From positions 1,595,139 through 1,659,138 of the forward strand of contig CAWUHX010000006.1 of NCBI GenBank assembly GCA_963922205.1: 64,000 nt of DNA, read 5' to 3'. The translations under genes were made by a program, and so were the position numbers. How positions within the stretch are numbered: position 1 is the stretch's first letter; every line of letters starts with the position of its first letter. Shown in pieces: positions 53,286-63,685 of the stretch. The notes beneath the pieces were generated by a model that saw only the letters and a list, made by a program, of their open reading frames with translations, was not told the DNA's origin and did no database searches. Source of the stretch: Romanomermis culicivorax (taxonomy: Eukaryota; Nematoda; Enoplea; Mermithida; Mermithidae).

Positions 53286-54044
53286 ATCATTGCCACATAG
53301 TTTTTGGCCAAAAATTTGTTATTTTGTACAAATTTTATTTCAAAAAATATAAAATGCAAAAACACAAATAAAATACAAAATACAAAAAATTATTATTATC
53401 TTGACATATTGTTGCTTTAAGATTTTAAATTTTTCTTGTTTCCAATGCTCAAAACTTGCCCAGCTAAAATTTTCGTCTTTCCATCTCTCTTTTTTTGGGC
53501 ATGTACACAGCCCCCGTATTTTTTTGCCATATTTTTTTTTATTTAAGGGCCCGAAAAAGATGAAGACGTGAAATTTTATACTGGTCATTGTAAATTTAAT
53601 TCGTAAATCAGGTCAATTGAAAGTGTAAATATGAGAAAAATATTTTTTGCTGTTTAGACTTGTATTGAATGGGATAGGATGATGAGTGGCCGACCATAGA
53701 GGAAGTGCACCTATAGTAACCCAACCTCAATGCTAGAAAAACCAAGTCCATGAGAGAAGAGGAACAGTGGCCCCCAGATCTAGGCACAGATCACATCACA
53801 AAGTCCAGGCGGAACTACATTTGAGGCCCTTCCAGTAGCCTGAAATGGAGTGCCCTGCCGATTGGTGTGGTCAAAGTCGCCGTCACCTAAAGGACCTGGT
53901 AGGGGCAGGATTGCAATTCTGAGGGGGTAGCCCCCAAGAGTTGTGTCAGAGGAAAAACTGTTATGCAGCTCTAGGCCTCAGTATGGGACTCAGGTTGCAG
54001 AAAAGGTTTTCACCTCCCCTCAGTTGGTTTTGAGGGCTGAGGGA
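53286..54044. other. 3' non-coding part of the decayed element, with polypurine tract
   Basis: No gene seen. A purine-rich GAGGGCTGAGGGA at 54032-54044 abuts the 3' LTR and is the likely polypurine tract. Confidence 0.5.
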
Positions 54045-54446
54045 TGTCAGGGTTACTGTGGGTGCACGTGTTCAACTTCCGGTCAGCACACAGGCGGTGG
54101 ATGCATGTTTTTGGTTATTTTTCATTATAGGTTTTTGGTTATAGTTGCATCGATGTCTATCACCAGATTCTATATTTATTTTTATTGTATTATTTGATGA
54201 CTTCGCCTTGTTTTCCCAATACAAGTTGAGACAGTAATTTGCATTGTTTTGTGAGCATAGTGGAAGGTATTTTTAAGGATAGTTTTGGAGACTTGGGTAA
54301 GAGCTCCTGAGGTACGTGCCAGGGTGTTCTGCCTGAGGTTTGGTGAAGTACTGGTGAGGGTATCTGGTACTCAGAACTGTTGCAACTTCCTTTGTATGAA
54401 CCCAAAGGTCAGTTATATCATCATCTTGACCCCACAGCAGCCTAAC
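54045..54446 (+). repeat. 3' LTR of the decayed gypsy-like element
   Basis: 402 bp, TGTCAGGG to CCTAACA; pairs with 45721-46248. No exact target duplication is visible (TTGCC before the 5' LTR, AGCCC after the 3' LTR), consistent with age or with rearrangement. Confidence 0.9.
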
Positions 54447-54630
54447 AAGCCCTTAGCAGGGTGTCCAGCAGCCTTTAAAACCTGGAAAGTCAGGAAATTT
54501 AGATTTGGATTGTTATGTAGCTGTTTTTATCGCAAGATAAGCCTGAATTATTACATGATAAGCTAAATTTGCGTTTTAAAAGTCCAAATACCTCAAAATT
54601 TTCACGGCGCATTGCGCCAGTCAGGTATTA

Positions 54631-54875
54631 TAGTCTGTTTTTCTTAAAATGCTTCCAAATAATGAAAGTGGAAAGCAAGTAGTATTTCAGATTCTTGCGA
54701 TTTTCTGACAAACGAAATATTATGTAGGACTGGAAATTTGCAAGCATACTGACCTAATTTTTAGCAATTTTTCGAGTGAAAAATTTTACAAAAAGAACTT
54801 TATGTGAACGATTTTGACGACAGTACTGATTTGTGTCACTTTTCTATTTGGAAGCATTTTATAAAAAACAGACTA
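54631..54875 (+). mobile_element. MITE of the 245-bp TA-flanked family (copy 3)
   Basis: 245 bp, TAGTCTGTTTTTCTTAAAATG to AAAACAGACTA, TA at 54629-54630 and 54876-54877. Very similar to the 63439 copy. Confidence 0.9.
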
Positions 54876-54877
54876 TA

Positions 54878-55659
54878 GTTTCATTATTTATCTGGCTTTT
54901 TCTAAAGCGTACATATATAACGGTTACTCAATTAACACTTATTAGTGTAGCTGTAGTTATATTTTGTATCTTTAAAAAAATCCTTTTATTTTTTTTTATC
55001 TTTAAAATAATCTTGTATCTGTAATTTTGTATCTTTAAAAAAATCTTTTTCCTATGCACAGTTATGGAATTCCCATTCGAACACACAAATTCCACAATTC
55101 TGTGAAGCGTCTGTTTCTTCCACTCTGCTCTTCTTTGTGTCAAGAATGGCAAAAAACAGCCACATTCAACACGCAGAAAGCATCAAACAGTTGAAACAGA
55201 ATTACCCAAAGAAAAATGGACAGCTACTGAAACGAAAAAATGTGGTAGCTAAAATTAAGTTGCCAAATACTGAAGAAAATCTACATATTGAGCTCACGCT
55301 AGAATCTAAAAAATATCAAGGAAATATTTTGAAATCAATTTCGCAAAATTTTTAATTATCATGTCTGCTTTACATGTTTACAGCTTCCGGTTAGTATTGG
55401 GCAACGATAAGAGTCCTTGCTGGTTTAAAGGAATTTCCGTTTCGTTTAGTTCGGTTGGACGTTAGCGCCGGTCGTTTTACTCAAAATTTCAGTTATCCTT
55501 TCTGATGTGGATTTTCAGGCTTAAGGTTTCAAGCTTTAGACAATCTGTTCTGTTCCGTTGGAAAAGGCAAGTATCAACGAGCCTTTTTCAAAGGAACAAA
55601 ATTACATTTGCTAATTTTTTAATTTAGCTTCGGCATTTCTCAGTACTCGGGAAATAATC
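54878..55659. other. Intergenic; relative of the TBC1D13-intron MITE
   Basis: No gene recognised. At 55400-55580 sequence such as TTCCGTTGGAAAAGGCAAGTA matches, in reverse, the TIR of the MITE at 22728-22932. At 54960-55050 there is an ATCTTTAAAA-rich low-complexity stretch. Confidence 0.45.
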
Positions 55660-57000
55660 ATTTCTCAACGGAATAAGAGAAGGGTCATTTGAAAAAAAAA
55701 ATCGTTACCACTTTAAAAAAATTTGCTACTACATGAAAAAATCATTACCTTCGAACATGATGCACAATATTTTTTCAAGATGCGTCGCAAAAATTTCAAG
55801 ATGCGTCGCAAAAATTTCAAGATGCATCGCAAAACATCAAGATGTAAGAGTTTTTTGTTCGAATTTCATCTCAATTACATCGCAATTTTTCCAAGATAAT
55901 CATGAAAAAAATCGAGATAGCATCTTTAAAAAAATCATGATAGCATCTCGAAAAAAGATCAAGATCCCATCTTAAAATCAAGATCCATTTTTGAAATAAA
56001 AATCAAGATTCCATCCATATGGAATAAAATCGAGATGGGTGGCACATCAAAGGATGAAAATTTGTTAAACTAGCGAATCAAAAGCGTTGCTCCGCCTTCT
56101 ATGTTAATAAATGCGGGAACCCTTCAAAGTGGATTTCCTAGGTCACGGCTTGCTGGCGGAGGGCGCCCTTGTTTTTTTACGGGGGCTGAGGACGGGAGAG
56201 GTTATTTTTCACGGAGAATCCGATGAATATATTGGTTTCCCTTAAAAATTACCATTTTTCGAGATTTTCAGAAAAACATGAAAAATTATGGTTTTTCATC
56301 CAAAATGCAGTAATTCCAAAAAATAATCACAATTTTTCACTTTGTCGGCTGATGTAAGACCATCCTCTACGTGCTCAGGACTCGGCAAAGAAACGATAAT
56401 TTGGATTTTTTCTGAAATTACTGCATTTCGGGCGAAAAATAAGCATTTTTGATGTCTTTCTGAAAAATCTCTAAAAATAAAATTTTTTATGAAAAACCAA
56501 TTATGTCCATCGCATTCCCCGCGCAAAATGATCTTCCCCTTCTTCCACACCACGTAAAAACCAAGGGTGCGCTCCACCATCAAGCCGTGCCCTCAGAAAT
56601 CAACTTTGAAGGGTTCCGGAGCAACGCTTTTGATACTGCTAGTTTCATAAATTTGCATCCTTTGATGCGCCGCTCATCTAGATTTTTTTTCAAGATGACA
56701 TCTTGATTCTTTTTTCAAGATAATATTGAAAACAATGCGACGTACTTGAAAAAAATTTGGATGCACTCGAAAAGAAAGTCGAACATCGAGAAAATCTTAC
56801 ATCTTTTTTGCGATGCATCTTGAAATTTTTTCAATGCGTCTTGAAAAAATGTTGTGAACCATGTTCGAAGGTAACGATTTTTTTCAAATGATAACAAATT
56901 TTTTCAAGTGGTCACAAATTTTTCCAAGTGGTAACAAATTCTTCTTTCGAGTGATAACGACTTTTTTCAAGTGGTCCTCCTGTATTCCGTACAGAGTACA
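55660..57000. mobile_element. 1.3-kb imperfect foldback element
   Basis: The left arm from about 55663 (ACGGAATAAGAGAAGGGTCAT) pairs with the right arm ending about 56996 (reverse of TGGTCCTCCTGTATTCCGT). Pairing runs inward through AAGATGCGTCGCAAAAATTTC-like repeats and the ATCAAAAGCGTTGCTCCG block (left 56077, reverse near 56625) to a centre near 56365 (ATGCAGTAATT and its reverse). Arms contain short tandem CAAGATGCATCGC units. No coding capacity. A single arm-end copy lies at 59152-59370. Confidence 0.8.
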
Positions 57001-57460
57001 CAACACATATAAACGATTTTCAGATGAATCGACTCTAATTCCAAATTTTTACCACAAAACGATCATACTCAATGCTTTTCTGTCTTTTGCAGCAAATTTT
57101 TCAATTAATTCTTAACTTTTAAATATGGATATCAATGGTTGCGTAAACTAGATCGATTAACCTGGTAGATCACTTGATCTGCTCGATCTGATCTCGACGA
57201 GATCATTTTGGCCTTTATTTAAATGTTTTTTTCATTTCGTTTTCTTGCAATTGATAAATACATATATACAATAAATTCTTTACCACTTCAATGCATGACA
57301 AAAAGTTGTTGTCATTCATTATTTGTCGGATGATGACATTGTGAAAAACCGTTTCATTGACCTGCGAAATCTTTCCTGTACTTGTGTTACAAAAAAAAAA
57401 GCGAATTTTTTCTAAATTGCGCTCTACTAACCTAGACATTTTCGCTTTTTTCTCTTCATG
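57001..57460. other. Promoter-side intergenic region
   Basis: AT-rich. Includes a short GATCTGCTCGATCTGATCTCG palindromic stretch near 57176-57196. No gene seen. Confidence 0.35.
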
Positions 57461-57484
57461 ACTTTTAGGTCAACACCTTTCTAA
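57461..57484 (+). promoter_or_regulatory. Candidate trans-splice acceptor before the Lustrin-type gene
   Basis: A pyrimidine-rich stretch ending CATGACTTTTAG (AG at 57467-57468) lies 16 nt before the first ATG (57485). No nearby donor recognised upstream. Weaker than the acceptor of the TBC1D13 gene. Confidence 0.35.
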
Positions 57485-58132
57485 ATGATAAATAGTGATT
57501 TTTCGATCGCCAAAATTATTTTCAAAAAACGAACAACCATGTTATCATCTATAATCGTCATATTTGTCTTTTCTACTTTGTCTTTTGGCCAAGAGAGCTT
57601 CATCGACCCGCGGATCCAAAACGTGTTACCTTTAGACGCCTCGCACGAATACATTTGCCCGGGAGTGGCCGTCAGCCGCCAATGGCTCTACAGTACGCCC
57701 GACGCTTACCTTTCCTGCAAGCGCGATCCCAACATTTGCCCGCCGGACTATTTTTGTTGGCCCAACGGCCAACAAAACAATTATTGTTGCCCCATCCAAG
57801 GCAAAGGACCTATAAAAAAGGAGTCCGTGCCTACAAGGGCCTTTTTGTCGTCCAATGAAGCCAAAATCGGCAAAGCTGACGAAAAATTGCGTCGCCGCGA
57901 TTCGGCTCTTTTGGACAACCGGGACTCGGGTCAACAGGGTATCCCCGGCAAAGAGAAAGTGATGCGTCGTTCTTCAAAATTACATCCGAAACGTCGAAAT
58001 TTCGACGACCTTGATTTGGACGTCGCCCCGGTATTCAACCCGATCATACCGGTCACAATAGTCAAACAACCGACAGCTTTGAACGTGCAAAAATTTTTTC
58101 GCGATTCGGCGTCATCATCGGCAAAAAAATGA
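57485..58132 (+). CDS. Secreted protein with a Lustrin-type cysteine-rich domain
   Basis: Single-exon frame of 215 aa from 57485, or 197 aa from the ATG at 57539, which I prefer because it opens directly with a signal peptide (LSSIIVIFVFSTLSFG). Residues about 55-103 of the long form hold six cysteines in a C...C-x5-C-x5-C...CC pattern with CPPDYFC and YCCP, like the Lustrin_cystein domain common in nematode extracellular proteins. The C-terminal half is basic, with several RR/RRR sites that could be processed, and ends in SASSSAKK. Codons are richer in G and C than the flanks. Likely an extracellular matrix or secreted product; function unknown. Its 3' part is duplicated at about 59378. Confidence 0.75.
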   Translation: MINSDFSIAKIIFKKRTTMLSSIIVIFVFSTLSFGQESFIDPRIQNVLPLDASHEYICPGVAVSRQWLYSTPDAYLSCKRDPNICPPDYFCWPNGQQNNYCCPIQGKGPIKKESVPTRAFLSSNEAKIGKADEKLRRRDSALLDNRDSGQQGIPGKEKVMRRSSKLHPKRRNFDDLDLDVAPVFNPIIPVTIVKQPTALNVQKFFRDSASSSAKK

Positions 58133-58399
58133 AATATGGCAAAAAAACTGAACTTTTCCTTCGAAGCTTTGATATAATTTCCATTCCATATCGTACCTTA
58201 GTTTTTCATTGATCGATAAAAGATCTACAGTTAGTAGCAACATCGCGTTATTGAATATACTGAGCCAAATTTTTCTACCAGATTGAAAAAACATAACATG
58301 CAAGCTATGTGCTCTGTATTTTCGAAAGGTGAAAGGGAAATATTATAGAGTTGCAAATTTGAGAGGTATGTGTAAGAATCTGATTTTCTACTGTAGCTG

Positions 58400-59150
58400 T
58401 ACTGTAAGCAATAATACTTTTTTGTGGAAACGATTCTGGTTTCAAGATCTCCAGCTTTTCATTTTTATCGTAATTTTCTGTGGTAATTCTTTAAAAAGAA
58501 GTCTAATTTCGCCAAAAATTCCTTCTTAACTTTCCCATTCCTGTGAAATAACATTATTTTCTTCATCAACGTGTCATTTTTTTTTATTTAAAAAAAAAAT
58601 TTTTTAATTTTTTAAAGCTAACTTTATGACCTGATCAAACAACACTTATACCGATCTATAAATTACTCTTGGAACTTTCTAGAACAATCTCTTCCATAAA
58701 CTCCATCAAGAACGCTGAAGAGAACATTTTCAAGAGAAGAATAATGAATCAGTCAAACGTTAAACAGAACAAAATGATTTCCAACGACATTTTTAATTAG
58801 ATTCCAACTGAATGATATTCTCTAACTACATGATACGTGGGTATTATTAATCAAACCATATTAATCCAGCTAAATCATGATTGGAGATTTCGGTGGTCGG
58901 AAAAATATTGATAAGCAGCAATTGACATTTGAATTTCGGAAACTTAAAATCAATGTCAAATCTAACTGGAGAAAAGCAATGAATTTAAATACTGTGCACG
59001 ATTTGCATGTAACATGCTGCGTGATGCCTTCACTAAATTATCAATCTGTCCTGATTACATCAATTTTTTCAAAGTGACCCCATCTTTAGCCGAACCTGTA
59101 TTTTTTAATTTTTGACATGACTAGTAGTTCAAGAATAAAATTATGGGCCT
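58400..59150. other. Intergenic, no gene seen
   Basis: AT-rich, with poly-T/poly-A at 58577-58610. No domain-bearing frame. Confidence 0.4.
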
Positions 59151-59151
59151 G

Positions 59152-59370
59152 GAATACGAGAAGGGTCATTTGAAAAAAAGCGTTACTCCTTGAAAAAATC
59201 GTTATCTTCAAACATGATGTACAGCGTTTTTTTATTTGCTTCGAAAAAATTTCGAAATGCACCGCATGAAAATCAAGATGTAAGACTTTTCAATGAGTTC
59301 GACTTTCCTCTCAAGCGTATCACATTTTTTTCAAGATGATATCGAAAAAAATCAAAATAGCATCTTAAAA
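59152..59370 (+). repeat. Single arm fragment of the foldback element
   Basis: Matches the left arm of 55660-57000 (GGAATACGAGAAGGGTCATT; AAATCAAGATGTAAGA). It directly precedes the duplicated gene tail. Confidence 0.7.
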
Positions 59371-59377
59371 AAGAACC

Positions 59378-59745
59378 GTCACCCCGGTATTCAACCACAT
59401 CATACCGCTCACAATAGTGAAACAACCAATGACTTTGAACGTGCAAAAGTTTTTCCGCGATTCGGCTTCACCATCGGTTAAAAAATGAAATATGACAAAG
59501 AAGAACTTTCCTTCGATAGTTTGATATAATTTCCATTCCATATCGTTCCTTAGTTTTTCATTGATCGATAAAAGATCTACAGTTAGTAGCTGATAATGAG
59601 TCAAATTTTACAACTAGCTCCGATAGTATAACCTGTCAGCTATATGTTCTTTTGTTTATGCTTCGAAAGTGAAATGGTAATTTTTCGCTAATACTTATAG
59701 AGCTGTGAATTTGCGAGCTATGTATAAGAGTCTGAACTTCTACCA
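59378..59745 (+). pseudogene. Duplicated 3' end of the Lustrin-type gene
   Basis: About 59378-59487 corresponds to 58026-58132 and keeps the reading frame to the stop (VKQPMTLNVQKFFRDSAS...VKK). The 3' flank to about 59745 also matches 58133-58395, including CATTGATCGATAAAAGATCT. The 5' part, the signal peptide and the Cys domain are missing, so it is a gene fragment. The (AAAAG)n tract starts where similarity ends. Confidence 0.85.
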
Positions 59746-60810
59746 AGAAAAGAAAAGAAAAGAAAAGAAAAGAAAAGAAAAGAAAAGAAAAGAAAAGAAA
59801 AGAAAAGAAAAGAAAAGAAAAGAAAAGAAAAGAAAAGAAAAGAAAAGAAAAGAAAAGAAAAGAAAAGAAAAGAAAAAGAAAAGAAAAGAAAAGAAAAGAA
59901 AAAGAAAAGAAAAGAAAAGAAAAGAAAAGAAAAGAAAAGAAAAGAAAAGAAAAGAAAAGAAAAGAAAAGAAAAGAAAAGAAAAGAAAAGAAAAGAAAAGA
60001 AAAGAAAAGAAAAGAAAAGAAAAGAAAAGAAAAGAAAAGAAAAGAAAAGAAAAGAAAAGAAAAGAAAAGAAAAGAAAAGAAAAGAAAAGAAAAGAAAAGA
60101 AAAGAAAAGAAAAGAAAAGAAAAGAAAAGAAAAGAAAAGAAAAGAAAAGAAAAGAAAAGAAAAGAAAAGAAAAGAAAAGAAAAGAAAAGAAAAGAAAAGA
60201 AAAGAAAAGAAAAGAAAAGAAAAGAAAAAGAAAAGAAAAGAAAAGAAAAGAAAAGAAAAGAAAAGAAAAGAAAAGAAAAGAAAAGAAAAGAAAAGAAAAG
60301 AAAAGAAAAGAAAAGAAAAGAAAAGAAAAGAAAAGAAAAGAAAAGAAAAGAAAAGAAAAGAAAAGAAAAGAAAAGAAAAGAAAAGAAAAGAAAAGAAAAG
60401 AAAAGAAAAGAAAAGAAAAGAAAAGAAAAGAAAAGAAAAGAAAAGAAAAGAAAAGAAAAGAAAAGAAAAGAAAAGAAAAGAAAAGAAAAGAAAAGAAAAG
60501 AAAAGAAAAGAAAAGAAAAGAAAAGAAAAGAAAAGAAAAGAAAAGAAAAGAAAAGAAAAGAAAAGAAAAGAAAAGAAAAGAAAAGAAAAGAAAAGAAAAA
60601 GCAAAGAAAAGAAAAGAAAAGAAAAGAAAAGAAAAGAAAAGAAAAGAAAAGAAAAGAAAAGAAAAGAAAAGAAAAGAAAAGAAAAGAAAAGAAAAGAAAA
60701 GAAAAGAAAAGAAAAGAAAAGAAAAGAAAAGAAAAGAAAAGAAAAGAAAAGAAAAGAAAAGAAAAGAAAAGAAAAGAAAAGAAAAGAAAAGAAAGGAAAA
60801 GAAAAGAAAA
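59745..60810 (+). repeat. (AAAAG)n microsatellite, about 1.07 kb
   Basis: About 210 units of AAAAG with rare variants (AAAAAG near 59871, 59898, 60226 and 60599, one GCAAAG near 60601, GGAAAAG near 60795). Long open frames on both strands, rich in Lys/Glu/Arg or Phe/Ser/Leu, are artefacts of the pentamer. Confidence 0.98.
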
Positions 60811-61496
60811 TGATAAAAAGAAAGGAAAAGTTACGAAATGTAACGACAAGTGAAGTAAAGGAAAGACGAGTGAAGAAAAGAACGGTAATATAAAGGAGAG
60901 AGTAAAACGAATACAAAGAAAATAGATGAAATGAAATGACACAAAAACAGTAAAGCATAGAAAAATAAGTAAAGAAATATGAAGGTAAAATTAATAATGA
61001 TGAAAAAACGAAAATAAACAAAATCAAACGAAAAAATTTTGGGTAAAAAAGAGAAAATATTTTTTGTTGTCTTTTTACTATTTGTTCTCACACAAGTTTT
61101 TAAATGATTGATATCACCATCGTCGTCAACAACCTGTCAAATCTTTCATATTCATATTTCCATAACAAAGGCACAGCGTTTTGATGAGTGGTATTTCTAA
61201 TGTATCCCGCCGAGATCTATAAACTGATTTTGACGAGTATTTGAAAAACCATCTGCTAAACTTTAAAAAAATGTGCGTGTATGGATAGAAGCTTTCTGGA
61301 CAAGTCAGAACTAGAATGCTTGTTATTATGCGCGCATTTTTTGTTTGGCAATTTTATCGTCTAACAGCAGGATCCCCTCATAGAAAGAGAAAGATCTTGA
61401 AGAATGTAGGTGATGCAAATAAACCAAAAAGTTTCACATCAGTAATTTTCATACTGAATATAATCTACATATTCATGATGGTACACTATTATCAAA
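60811..61496. other. Degenerating purine-rich tail and intergenic sequence
   Basis: 60811-60990 is a decayed extension of the pentamer tract. The rest has no gene except the start of the next one. Confidence 0.45.
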
Positions 61497-62166
61497 ATGA
61501 TTTCGAAATTTTTATTACTGCTCCTTGCGGGATTTTCAGGTCAGATATGTTACAGCTAGTGAACGATATACCTTGATATGTATTTCTTAGGTATTGTAGA
61601 ATACTGATGCTGCTATGAGTCAGAAATCGTTTGACGCTCACAAATTTACATGGATTCAGGAAATGCATGAAATTCAATATGATTTCTAAACAGCAATATT
61701 TTGAAATTGTTCATATATTTATTGCAGCAGCCAGAAACCTTGAAAAATTCAACGACTATATTTCTATGGAGGACAGAGATTTTACAGTTTGCCAGCAGGG
61801 TATATGTCACAATACAACTAGGAAGGTCATATTTTATCGTAAGAAATTGATGCATTCCACAGTATGATTTTTAATTATTTGTCACATTTTTAGTCAAGTG
61901 CCCCGGCATCATTTGCCTGAATTTTGGTCAGTGCGACTTCAGACCGTACATGGATTGTCTTCTGTGCGACTGTGGCGGTGGTAATTCCATGTAAATGTGC
62001 TTTATGCAGCTTCAGCTAGAGGCATTTTTAAGGCATTGCAACTTCGAATGATTGTCAAGTACAGAAAGACTGCAAAGATCCTCTGATTTGCCGAGATAAT
62101 GTTTGTACGTACGAAAATGTGCCAGATGATTTCGGGTTCGCATATTTCGTCAGCGACAAAGCTTGA
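61497..62166 (+). CDS. Secreted cysteine-rich peptide gene, three exons
   Basis: Exons 61497-61539, 61894-61980 and 62033-62166 with GT-AG introns (354 and 52 bp) join in frame to 264 nt, 87 aa. The start is ATG at 61497, giving a signal peptide (MISKFLLLLLAGFS). The mature part has ten cysteines, including CLLCDC and the pair KDC...LIC...NVC, then an acidic tail ending SDKA. No family recognised; similar in style but not in pattern to the 30494-30769 protein. The three junctions, intact frame and signal peptide argue for a real gene. Exon 3 could alternatively begin elsewhere near 62008, but only the chosen site keeps the Cys frame. Confidence 0.65.
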
Positions 62167-63436
62167 ATGTCCATGAGGAAGTACGTCATGCATCCATGGT
62201 ATTTGCATAAGTCGTAATATGCGCGTGTGATACAATATTCAAATGAAAACTTTTTTATTCGGATTATATTACTAATTTTTATTGACGAATAAAACGTTTT
62301 CTTTCTCCAGCCTGAAGTATTTGCTAAACCTACAAAAAATTTTAAGTATGGTGCTTTTTGATCACATCCGTATTTTTATGAAAGCCGCAAAGGGTGAATG
62401 CTCATTACACTTTCTTTAGAGGGCTCTATAAAATATGAAGTAAAATCTATCAATATGTCAATTTTACCATAGCATAATTTGACATGTTTCTTTCTTGAAA
62501 AACTACGACTATAATGAAAATTTTTCGTGTAATCCAAGAAGCTCGAAATTATTCCGGATAAATAGATAGACTTCGACTTGTCCTGACGATTGTGCATTAT
62601 TTTAATTCGTGGAAGCCCGTTTTGTTCTTAATTTGCACAAAAACTGCTTCCGAGACTTATTATCCATGTATCAATGGTGATCTAAAACCCTCAATTCATT
62701 CAGTGTGCAAAAATTGTTCGCACTTTCTTCGCTCTATCGCTCTTGTGGAGAAAAATGATGTTGGCAATATTTGTTATTATTCAGTTCAGCATAATAAGCA
62801 AGTTCCGAACCAAATATTACAAAATCAACCAACAAAGTAGTATTAGCGAAGATAAAAAGTGCCGAATAAAAACTGCTCACAGTTTGATGAGGCAGATTCT
62901 TCGTTTTTGTAGTTTTCTTTTTTTTAGTTTCTTTCTGGATCACACTGACTTTAGAGATAATGTATTTTTAAGGTAAATAAATGAAGGTGAATAAAAAATT
63001 TATAAAATAGAAAAGTGAACATGTGACTTCAATCATTTCCTATCAATCTCAATGCTGGCCGTGATATGAACTCAATGTGAATCTGATCAGCTTATATAAA
63101 CAAATACATGCGATGATAGAAAATGATCGATGTTTTGACTGCATCAGCCATTTTTATTATGAAAACCCTGTCTCAATGAGCTTTTGAAACAGTGCCGTGA
63201 AATGAATTCTCGGGATATATGTAACTAAGAAAATTGACGTTTCAAGAAACGAAAAGAATGAATTTTTCAGGACAAAATGCACACTTTATACTTTATCGCG
63301 GAAAAATCTATACTCCCCATAGTGTTTTTGAATAGCTATCAAAAGAGTGCATCGATTGATATCTTATCAGCTGCACTTGATCATAGAAACTTTTTTCACG
63401 TGAAACAGGCATCTTCATCATCTTCATCTCGTCATC
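62167..63436. other. Intergenic, no gene accepted
   Basis: AT-rich. A frame at 62743-62976 and one at 62592-62840 were inspected: the latter has five cysteines but no signal peptide or splice support. Nothing else seen. Confidence 0.35.
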
Positions 63437-63438
63437 TA

Positions 63439-63683
63439 TGGTCTGTTTTTCTTAAAATGCTTCCAAATAATGAAAGTGGAAAGCAAGTAGTATTTCAGAT
63501 TTTTGCGGTTTTCTGACAAACAAAATACCATGTAGGACTGGAAATTTGTGAGCATACTGACCTAACCTTTAGCAATTTTTCGAGTGAAAAATTTTACAAA
63601 AAGAATTTTATGTTAACGATTTTGACGACAGTACTGATTTGTGTCACTTTTCTATTTGGAAGCATTTTATAAAAAACAGACTA
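63439..63683 (+). mobile_element. MITE of the 245-bp TA-flanked family (copy 4)
   Basis: 245 bp; the left end is TGGTCTGTTTTTCTTAAAATG (one change from the family), the right end AAAACAGACTA, flanked by TA at 63437-63438 and 63684-63685. Confidence 0.9.
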
Positions 63684-63685
63684 TA

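Noticed and set aside
45721..54446. Target site duplication for the decayed LTR element
   Set aside because: Flanks TTGCC and AGCCC share only GCC at a different offset; not a convincing duplication.
59636..61091. Very long open frames on both strands (up to 463 codons)
   Set aside because: They are translations of the (AAAAG)n pentamer, which has no stop in several frames; not genes.
62592..62976. Possible second Cys-containing gene downstream of the 61497 gene
   Set aside because: No signal peptide in the Cys-bearing frame and no consistent exon joins found.
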